Source: Nymphaea colorata
Lineage: Eukaryota; Streptophyta; Magnoliopsida; Nymphaeales; Nymphaeaceae
DNA length: 64,000 nucleotides
NCBI RefSeq assembly: GCF_008831285.2
Contig: NC_045148.1
Coordinates: forward strand, 11,824,183 to 11,888,182
Direction: 5' to 3'
The translations under genes were made by a program, and so were the position numbers. The notes under the pieces were generated by a model. It was not told where the DNA came from. It was given only the letters and a program-made list of their open reading frames with translations, and searched no databases. This document shows positions 1 to 10,500 of the stretch, one piece after another. Within the stretch, counting starts at the first letter, position 1. Every line of letters starts with the position of its first letter.

Positions 1-420
1 GTTTGTTGTCTACTGTTTGGAGTTTGGACATCTGACCCATTCTGTGTCAGAATAAGCAAACAGAGATCGAGATGGTGATGACTTATCTTCAAGGTGTAAT
101 GCAGATGCATCAAACAGAGATTGAAGTGGTGATGACTTGATTGCAAAGGCACAGTGCACCATCCATTTTCTTTATAAGAATTCTTTTGGCAGGATCCAAG
201 TTAGGTCCAAACCCATTCTGCATAAACTGAGAGACACAGTTGCAACAAAAGAAATATCTGGTCCTCTTTTGGTTGCCTACTGAAGGCTCCCAACCACACT
301 TTTGTATGATGTAGATGCCGAGAGAGGCTGATGCACTGTTTTTGGCTTTTTACAGATCATATACAAATGTTATGTAATGCTATTTTGATATCCAGAAGGG
401 TAACATATTTCTTCTTGTAG
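1..420 (+). other. Subtilase intron sequence (upstream, partial)
   Basis: Noncoding; no subtilase exon with the catalytic His was found here. It contains a short imperfect duplication: a CAGAGAT..GTGGTGATGACTT-like unit near 61-90 and again near 115-140. The splice acceptor of the next exon is at 419-420. Confidence 0.6.
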
Positions 421-703
421 GCCGCTCAAGATGGAGTGGATATAATAAGCTTATCAATCACTCCAAACAGGCGTCCTCCTGGAATCGCAACTTTTTTCAA
501 TCCTATAGACATGGCACTTCTCTCTGCTGTAAAGGCTGGTATCTTTGTTGTCCAGGCAGCCGGTAATACTGGGCCTTCGTACAAGAGTATTTCTTCCTTC
601 AGTCCATGGATCTTTACAGTAGGTGCTGCAGCTCATGATAGAACTTATTCTAATTCAATTGTACTTGGCAATAATGTGACGATCCCAGGAATTGGACTTG
701 CAC
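421..703 (+). CDS. SBT2: Subtilase exon with oxyanion Asn
   Basis: The exon is preceded by acceptor TTGTAG and followed by donor GTAAGT at 704. It starts with [12 protein letters not shown], a conserved block of the S8 core, and contains QAAGNTGPS, whose Asn forms the oxyanion hole. It ends in phase 1 (GLA plus one base). The preceding exon is outside the window. Coding starts at GCC 421, not at an ATG, because this is an internal exon. Confidence 0.92.
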
Positions 704-1538
704 GTAAGTTGGAATTGTCAACATTTAGTGTCATGATGTTTGTGTTTTATTGAATGCTTCCCCTTTAGGTGATTTCTTCATGCAAGTTAATCGACCAATG
801 TGAATGTAAGTTGTGGTGAAACGGTTTACCTGTATTGTCATGACTCTGGAATTAATTATTGCTTCTGCAATGGTGCTTTTATGATTGCGAGTGGTGGTGC
901 ACATTTTCTTCTGATTTTCAGCTGATTTCAAGTGGTGACACTCTTGAATTATTTATTGCATAGTGCTCATATTATTTCAAGCTGTGACACACATTTTCTT
1001 CTCGGTTTCGGCTGATTTCTGGCACTGAATTGATTGTGGAAATCTACCAAAAAGTCTAACTTTTGTATCTCATCCTCAGCTGGAACAGATAAGGATGCGT
1101 TGTGCACTCTGGTCTCAGCAGTTCATGCGTTGAACAAAACTGTAGATTCAACAGATCTTTATTTGGGTGAATGCCAAGATCCAAGTCAACTGATTCAGGA
1201 GTTGGTGCAAGGAAACATCTTGATATGCATGTACACTGTGCGCTTTGTGCTAGGTTTATCATCCATAAAGCAAGCTCTGGATACGGCAGAGAATCTCAGT
1301 GCTGCAGGGGTAGTTTTCTTGGTAGACCCTTTTGTTACCGGATTCCAGTTAAACCCAATGCCTATGAAGTTGCCAGGCTTGATCATTTCTTCTGCAGATA
1401 ATTCAAAGGTCTCTCTGTCTCTGTCTCTCTCAAGCACTGTCAAGATATGCTCTTGAATATGTTGATTCTTTAGGATTATATAATGCCAAAGCATGTCCAT
1501 GGTGCTACTTTATCAAGAGCAATAGTCAGGGCTTGACA

Positions 1539-1578
<40 letters not shown>

Positions 1579-4500
1579 TTATAGAACACATGCATAAGCA
1601 CTATCAATATATGCTCTTGCAAACATTGATATTTTAGGATTGTCTAATGTCAAAAAAAATGCTCTGCTGTATCAAGATATGATTTTGAAAATATTGACTT
1701 GTTTACGATGATGTAATGCAGAAAGCATGTCCAATTATGCTACTTTATCAAGAGCAGTAATCAGGGCTGGACATCTCTCTTTCTCTCTCACACACAGAGA
1801 CAAAAGCACTTTCCAGATATGTTCTAAAAGATATTGATCTTTTAGGATTGTGTAATGCCAAAAAACATGTTTTCTCTTCCTACTTTATGAAGAGCAGCAT
1901 TCAGGGCATATTTATGATCTGCAAAACATGAGCGTAATCAATACATGTGCTTGAAAATTGTTGCTTGACACCAAGGGAGAAGAGACGAGGTCAAGAAAGA
2001 GAGAGAGAGAAAAACTATTTTACTGTTAACCCTAATCTCTGATTAAAAGAGACTAGGGAGGGGCAGCGAAAACAAAAATTACATATGGGTCCTCAAGAAA
2101 TATAAAAGATAACAAATAAGACATACGTAACTTCTTAAAAATTCCATGAAACTACCTAACCCATTAACTAATATTGTAATACTCCCCCTCAAGCTGGAGC
2201 ATAGATGTCAATCATGCTCAACTTATCACAACCTCTCGTAAACTCACCAATAGGTAGTGCTTTAGTGAGTAAGTTTGTTGCCTAGTTCTTTGATGAAACA
2301 TGCACTGTAGATATAATTCCTTCCTGCATTAAATCCCTAATGAAGTGACAATCAACTTCAATATGCTTTGTCCTCTCGTGAAACATAAGATTGTTAGCTA
2401 CGTATGTGACAGCCTTGTTATCACAATACATCTTCATTGGAAGTGTGACAGAAATTCTCATATTTGTAAGCATAGACCGAACCCAAGTCATTTCTGCAGT
2501 AGTTTGGGTTGTAGCCCTATATTCAGATTCAGCACTAGACCTAGCCACCACATTCTGCTTTTTGCTTCTCCAAGATATAAGATTGCTTCCCACAAAGATA
2601 TAGAACCCTGTAGTTAGACTTTCTATCTTCTACTGATCCGGCATAGTCAGCATCGGTGAAGGCTTCAACTTCATAAGTTGAACCCTTCTTAAACCACAAC
2701 CCTTTCCCTAGAGACGACTTTAAATACCTAAGAACCATCATGACTGCTTCCCAATGTATCTTCCTTGGTTTCTCTATAAATTGGCTCAAACGTCCCACTA
2801 CAAAACTTATGTCTGGACGAGTGATAGTTACATACAGCAGTTTCCCATTGAGGGATCTATATGATCATGAGTAGACAACTTCAGATTGATTTTCATGTAG
2901 ATGTAGACGAGGATTCATAGGCAGATTGGTAGCTTTTGCTCCAAGCATTCTGGTCTCCTGTAATAAGTTTAGCACATACTTCCTTTGACATAGAATTATT
3001 CATTTATTACTTCTGGCAACCTCAATACCTAGGAAGTATCTCAATTGACCAAGATCTTTTGTTGCAAACTATGTCACATGGGTACGGGTACGGGTGCGGG
3101 TACAGGTACCGGTACCGGTACGGGTACGGGTACAGACCATTTTCAAAAAACTTGGGTACGGGGGTACGGCTGTACACACACAGACATATATATATATATA
3201 TATCAAAAACTGTCAAACATAATAACATATTCACATTTCACACATATATATCAAAAAAATGCAAACAGAATAACACACAAACATAAATCATGGTCCAAAA
3301 CACATAAATCAAGGTCCAAATGAGCTGCAGCTGCAACAGATAAGATAACCAATAGAAACAGGGATCATGTAGTGCAAAATCATATACAAATACAATACAT
3401 ATGTACTGTTTTAATATCTACATGCAGCACTCATGCAGTACAACGGCATGAGTGCAGCACTCATTCGATGCCCTGCAGGCAAATGCAATCCAGAATCCAC
3501 ATTCAACAATACCCTGCCGGCAAATGCAATCCACATTCAACAATATTCTACGACAGTGAAGAATGAAAAGGCCGCATATTCTAAGACAGTGAAGATTGAA
3601 GAATGAAAAGGAGGCATCTATTATATTTGAAAGGGATTTGAAACCCTCTCGGATTGGTGGTCGGTCATCAAAGATTTAGGGATGTCGAGGCTTACGATTC
3701 AACATCTTGGTTTGTATTCACAGATTTGAAACAGAGAGAGAGAGAGAGAGATTTGAAACCGTAGAGAAAGGGCGAGCCAGAGGGAGGGGTGATGGCTTTT
3801 CACTTTCAGGCGAACAACACAGAAAACCCATCGCCGGTCGTTGCCGGCGGCGAAGGCAGGGGCCGATTAAAATGAAAACAAAAAATGTAAAAAACTTCAG
3901 TCACCTCCTGTCTTCACCGCTGTCGTCGCCACTGCCGAAGCCGCAGTCGTTGCTGCTACTTCGTTGCCGGAGAGAGACGAGAGGTAAAGAGTTGAGGGTC
4001 GAAGGTTTCGGTTTCGTTTTACCTTTTTTTTCTAACGTCATAATAATTTTTAACGTTAAAATCAGTTAAACGTTTAAAAAAATGGACAAAATTGGTCCCG
4101 GTTAATGTTGACCGTGTCCAATTTTGGACGGATACGGTCCCCGGTACGTTGACCGTACCCGGTACGGTCAACGTGTACCGGGCCGTACCCAGGCCCGTAC
4201 TGGTACCGGTGTCATACCGGTACCGGACGGGTACGCCCCCCCGTGTTACATAGGTTACAAAGTATTGTTGAAAAAACATTTTTGTAGCAGAAATATCCTA
4301 ATCATTATCTCCTATAAGAATAATGTCATCTACATACACAACTAGAATAACCATACCTGAAGGAGACCTCTGAAATCCACACGATGACAGAACCTCAGAC
4401 AGTTTATGAAACCAAGCACGAGGCACGAGGACTCTGTTTGAGGCCATATATAGCCTTTTTAAGGCAGCACACCTTCGAATGCCCTCCCAAACTTTCAAAG

Positions 4501-7500
4501 TTAGGTAGTTGCTGCATATACACTGTCTCAAACAGATCTCCACAAAGAAATGCATTTTCACATCGAGTTGATACATAGGCCAGTCGCGCTGCATGGCAAT
4601 AGAGATGATAAGCTTGATGGTCCCAAGCCTGGCCACAGGGGAAAAAGTTTCAAAGAAATCAACTCCATATGTTTGAGTAAACCCTTTTGCAACTAGCCGT
4701 GCCTTATACCGCTCCACAGTCCCGTCTAAATGATACTTGATAGTGAATATCCACTTGGACCTGACAACATCAAATTAGGTGGTAGATCCACCATCTCTTC
4801 TTACATCGCTTGTTTCCACTTAACCTATTGTATGCCTCTGCCAAACCAAGGTTATCACTCCCAGTGAGCATCTGTGCCTTAGCCACTGAATATTCTGGAG
4901 AGAGACCTGCCGAAAACTTGGAAACCATACTTTTCTCATAATTAGTCTTATAGCACGACTTACATGGGGGCCAAAGGGATTTGAGTCGCTCAAAAGTGGC
5001 CTTGACAGCCCCAAAATATTGGGGCAAACTCATATCACCCTGTTGTAGTTTGTATAATTCTTCCTCTACTTGGAATACCCTACTCATATTCTTATCAAGT
5101 GAATAAGTCTGACATAAAAAGCCCCACATCTTCTTAGTAGTGGTGCAATATGCAATGGGAGGAGCAATAGAAGAGTCCACACTATTCATTATCCAAGGCG
5201 TAACCATGTTGTTATCCTCTTACCAAGAAGCATGCTTTCCAGTCTTGATTACTGGTTCATCTTCCTCAAGTAAATTTTTTTTTCGATGTCTTGTGACCAA
5301 CATCATGAATGACCTCGACCAGATTTCATAGTTAAGGCCGTCCAAATTACCTGTAGAACCATAAGAGAATGGATTGCCCCCAATTTTCAACTCATGAGAA
5401 GAATCAAGTTTGGAATTTTCAGCCATCGTAAATCTGTCCACAAGAATTCAGCCAAAAGAGAATATATTTAGTAGAATAAAGCTGATCATAAATGAACCAT
5501 CGACTATCACCATACGATAGAAGTAAAAAATATGGTGTTGACTGTCAACACATGACAGATTGTAGAATAATGGATGGGAAAACTCTTCACGACAGACTAA
5601 ACTTCTGCTGAATCACCTTACTTAATCTGATAAATTTAGAGAAATCATGAACAAATCCAATAGATCTTCGTAGAAAGAACTCTCACAAACATGTATGTAT
5701 ATATCTAAGTCACATGGGTGCTTTAAAGTGCACCTAGCGCCCTTGTCGACAAGACGCGGGTGTGGCTCTGACACGTTCCCAAGCCGCACCAGATTTTTTT
5801 CCTTTTTTTCTATTTTTTCTTACCCTTTTTTCTCCTTTTTCCTCACCCTTTTTCAGGTCCCTCGTATTTTCCCCCCTCTCATTCGTTCTTTTTCAAACTT
5901 TCAGCCATTGTCATATACATCGTCTACGTGTATTATACAGCGAGGAATTGCTCAGGTATAATCTGGCAAAGTTGTATATCTTGGGAATATCTAGGCAAAT
6001 TTTTAAAAAATTTAAAACGATTAATAAATCCTGAAAATTATGAAAAATAAAAATTAATAAAAAAATATGAAAAAATGTGTATAATACACGTTTTTTTATT
6101 TTTTGGTGTTTTTTTGAAAAAGACACATCTAATTGCTGTTTTATGCGGCCGACTTATTTCTCAGGTATTATATGTGCTTTTTTCAATTAATACACATTTT
6201 ATGTGACAATGCTTTCAGCTTTGCGCCTCTCTTTTTAAGAAAAGCAGATAGTTAATGGTGCAGCAGTCGTCCTTTTTAAAGGACAACCAGTCTGCTGTCC
6301 TTTATAAGGATGACTAGACTATGGATATTTAAAAAAAAAAACTCTATTCTATTTCCTGTTTCTTTCTTTCGTTTTCGAGCTTCCAACTTTTCTCTTTAAA
6401 AAGAAAGGTAGCAAGGGAACGACCAGACTGCTTACATTAAAAAAAAAAAAAAACTTTATTTTATTCAATCGAAAATATTAAAAATTAACTGCCCTTAGAA
6501 TACCTGTTCTTTAAAAAGGATGGCCAGACTGTCTATATTCTAAAAGACCATTATTTTATTCAATTTAAAATTTTTAAAATAAATTACGTTTATATTTTCA
6601 TGCACCCAACACTTACATTCAATCTAAAATGCACCCAACTCCGTTTGGCATTTGCTCATACTTGCAGTGTGTTTTACTGTTTTTCAATTCTTTTTTGTGA
6701 TGTTCAGGTTTTAATGATTATTTTCTAAAATGTGGAATTGTTTGATTGTTGTTTTCATGGTATACACTATACATGCTTGAGTTTAACTGTTAAAATGTTA
6801 ATGTTTTTCACCTAGATCAGTTTTTTGTTTTGCTGCAGTGATGGTTATACTGTTGTCTAATGCTTACTTGCTTAGCATGTTTTCATGACTAATTTCTGCT
6901 GGGTTTTGCTGTTTTTTATAGTGTCCATAATTTGATTTGTTTTGATACAATGACTGCCAGCACCGAATGTTTGAAGTGTATTGTAAACATTTACTCAATT
7001 TGCCATTTACTGATTTAGATTTTAGCATTTTACTTAGCCTCAAATGTGGATACTGTAAATTTGTAACTTTTTTTTTTGTTTATAGACAATTTTGTTGTGT
7101 GTGTGTGAGAGAGAGATATAATATATCTATTATAGTAATAATAATAAATTACCCTCGCCGCACTGCATCACTTAATTTTTTTGGAATGTGCTGCTCCGGC
7201 ACCATCACCGGCACCCCGCACCTATGTGACATAGGCATATATATACACACAGACCATAAGATGAGCAGCACGCTTCCAAAAAAATATAAATACCTTCACA
7301 GCAGACTGTTGTCTGCTTGCTGACAGCCACACTACAACTAATCCACAAAGAAATCCTTACTCTTGAATCTTCTAATCCACGACCACTTGTGCTGTCACCT
7401 CCAACGAAGACTGGGTTTTAATGCAGCTGACAATGCTGCATCAGCAGATAATTGTCTCCTAGGATCCACGAACCATCAAATCAAGAAAAAGAAAAAAAAA

Positions 7501-10500
7501 AAAAACTACAGCAGACTGCCTTGACTCCAGCGACATTCATAGACTAGTGTCACCATCACACCCAACTCTGAAGATGATCTTCACATCACCGACAATCTTC
7601 AGGCTCTGCAACTACCAGATCTAGGGCATCTAATCACTACCTTGACATGTTCAGTAGTGATTAGATCCCTGATATACCACATGTCATAGGCCCTTAGGGC
7701 AAACTGCTACACACAAACGGATCTGAGCAAGAGAACAGAGATGAAGAGGAGGAGGGAGGAGATAAAAGATGAGAGATGAAAGGAGGAGATGTAGCTGGCG
7801 TTAGGCAGATCCAGGAAGGACCAGCTCTGGTACCATGTTGTGTGAGACCAAGGGAGAAGAGACGAGGTCGAGAAAGAGAGAGAGAAACTATTTTACTATT
7901 AACCCTAATCTCTAATTAAAAGAGATTAGGGAGGGGTGACCAAAACAATAATTACATATGGGTCCTCAAGAAATATAAAAGATAACAAATAAGACATGTA
8001 ACTTCTTAAAAATTTCATAAAACTACCTAACCCATTAACTAATATTATAACAAAAATATTGATTTAAGAATAAAGATTTGATAAAAAATTATGTTCTGTA
8101 ATGCGCATTAAGGCCAAAATAGTTGGTTTGACATATTTCTGATGTGTGTTCTGTGGTATCCCCCAAATCATGAATTATTCTTGATCATTTGAAAATAATG
8201 AAATGGCTCCATCACTCTCCCCTTGCATGTAATTGTTATTCATGGATACCTTGTGTATTGTGATGCAAAATAGGTTCCCGGGAGCACAATATATGCTCTT
8301 GAATGTGTTCATATTTAGGATATGAGGCCAGGAGTGTTGAATGATGGAGTTTTATAAAGGCCAAAGTAGTTGAGGTGGCATTTTTGTGACGTGTTCATTC
8401 CTGTCTTTATATCATTATTTGTCCTTTGGTATCATAGAAGAATGAAACATCTCTATTTTCTGTGTCTTTTCCTCGAACTCCATGAATCAAATTGTTATAA
8501 ATGAATGCCTTTTTGTGTATTCTGCCATAAGAAAAGGTGTATGTAACTAATGTCGCCTTCGTGAATGTAGCCTATTGTTTTTTTGAACTTTAATGCTTGA
8601 CTGCGAAACTCTTGGCTACTGCTTGATGTGCATTGCTTCAGCTGAAGGTTTGTTTCTTTTTCTGGGTATAATAATTTCTTCCTGAAGCTCCTGTGATTAA
8701 AATCTTTATGAAAGGGAATGTCAGAATGTTAGATTTATCTTATGGAAATCAGAAATGGCCTAAGTTATAGAGGCTTCTGTACTTTCACAATTTTGCAGAA
8801 ACTTCACATCTCCGGCTGTAATATCTCTTTGTGACGTTGTGTACAGATTTTACTCCAATATTATAATGATTCATTGGTGAGAAATACATCATCAAACATT
8901 ATTATCCAGTTTGGAGGTAGCGCAAGAATTTCTGGTGGCTTGCAGCCAGAATATAACAATTCAGCACCTAAAATATTGTATTACTCTGCACGAGGGCCAG
9001 ATCCAGAAACTGCACTCCTTGATGATGCAGATTTTATGAAACCCAACTTGGTTGCTCCTGGAAACTTCATCTGGGGTGCATGGACTTCTGGTGCAACTGA
9101 CTCAGTAGAATTTGGAGGTACTTGGATGCTTTTCTTAGCCTTCACATTTGAAAATTGGAGTTTGTGTTGACGTCATTCAAACGTGTTGCTTCATCAGGTG
9201 AAATATTTGCAATGTTATCAGGCACAAGCATGGCGACACCTCATGTTACAGGGATTGCAGCTATGATCAAGCAGAAGTTCCCTAATTTTAGTCCTCCAGC
9301 GATTGGCTCTGCACTCTCTACTACTGCATCTCTTTATAACAACCAAGGAGGTCCAATAATGGCACAACGTACTTATAATAATCCAGATTTAAGCCCGTCT
9401 CCAGCAACACCTTTTGATATGGGCAGTGGCTTTGTGAATGTGACAGCTGCTTTGGATCCTGGCCTTATTCTTGATGCTAGTAAGTTTCCGTTTATCTTTG
9501 TCAATGTGAAACTGTCGCTACGTTTCTTTTTGGTGGTTGTAGACATGAATTCATGTTAAGTCGATATGGAAACACAGCCATTGCTTAAAGTTTTTATATC
9601 ACCTACGTATAAAGGGAGAAGAAACTGGTGTTAATTGCAGTCACTAGCTAGTCATAGATGCATTTCGTGTCAAGCTTGAAACAAGTCATTCATATACCTA
9701 TCAAGAAAGTTTTAAGCATGTATTTGCATAGTTTTATGACCTTCGAGGAACTGTGTTTGTGTATGTGTACATGTGAGTGCAAAATTGTTCTTGGTGTAAT
9801 GTTCCCTTTGGTTTGGAATTGATTGATCACGGTCTTAGTTCAGTTTCCATTCATCTGTCAAACTTGACATTGCCTTTGCATGGAAGAGTTGTGTGTTGCT
9901 TGCCTCAGCTTAGCTGAACAGAGCTCTAAGATGGCTTTGGAGCTATATTAAACATTGGCAAAATATGAAGTCGGTGCAATGTGTATAGGGCCACATTTGA
10001 CTGACAACCTGTGGCCTTTCATGGTCTGTCTATGATCTTCACCTTAGCTTTCAGAATTAGGCAATGCTTTCTTCCAGCCGCTGTGTTTTGTTAATGAGCT
10101 GGATTTTCTCATAAGAAGCCATAAAGTGATTTTTCATGGGTTAATTCAATTGAATTCCCTGGTTCTTTGCTTCTAAAGGTCCTTGAAATACTGGAATTTG
10201 TGGTTGTTTGAATTCGTGGTTGTTTCTCTTAGCAATTGGAATATATTTGTTATTTCTTCAAATGTGAAACCAGGTGAATTGAGCCTGTGTGTTACTTTGT
10301 GATATCTACTGCTTTCACTTTCTAATATATAGTACCACAGCAAGATGTTATCTTTCCCTGAGTCTTCTGGGCTAGGAAGAAATGCTTTGGGAATTTAGTT
10401 TTTGGTAGAGGGCGTTAGATTACAAGTAATCTTTAGTAAGGTAATAGTGGCTATGTTAGGAAAAATTATGATTTGTGAACCTATGTTACAGATGGATGAC

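Larger units (their letters stand above)
1959..8052 (-). mobile_element. Cop1: Ty1/copia LTR retrotransposon in subtilase intron
   Basis: A copia element on the minus strand. LTRs at 1959-2181 and 7836-8052 start TGTTG and the right one ends AACA. The flanks are perfect 5-bp repeats AAAAT (1954-1958 and 8053-8057). A PBS complementary to initiator Met tRNA lies at 7824-7835 and a purine tract (CTTGAGGGGGAG on the minus strand) adjoins the left LTR. The body keeps gag, part of RT and RNase H, but a deletion near 4822 joins gag directly to the RT N-terminus, removing the zinc knuckle, protease and integrase. Two hAT-like elements are nested inside (3069-4253, 5705-7234). It is inactive. Confidence 0.92.

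Noticed and set aside
3080-3135. GGGTAC/GGTACC repeat as a simple microsatellite
   Set aside because: It sits exactly inside the end of element A and is mirrored at the other end, so it is treated as part of the transposon arm.
3707-4069. 120-codon frame in element A
   Set aside because: Arg/Gly/Ser-rich with no domain, in a nonautonomous element; no support for a gene.
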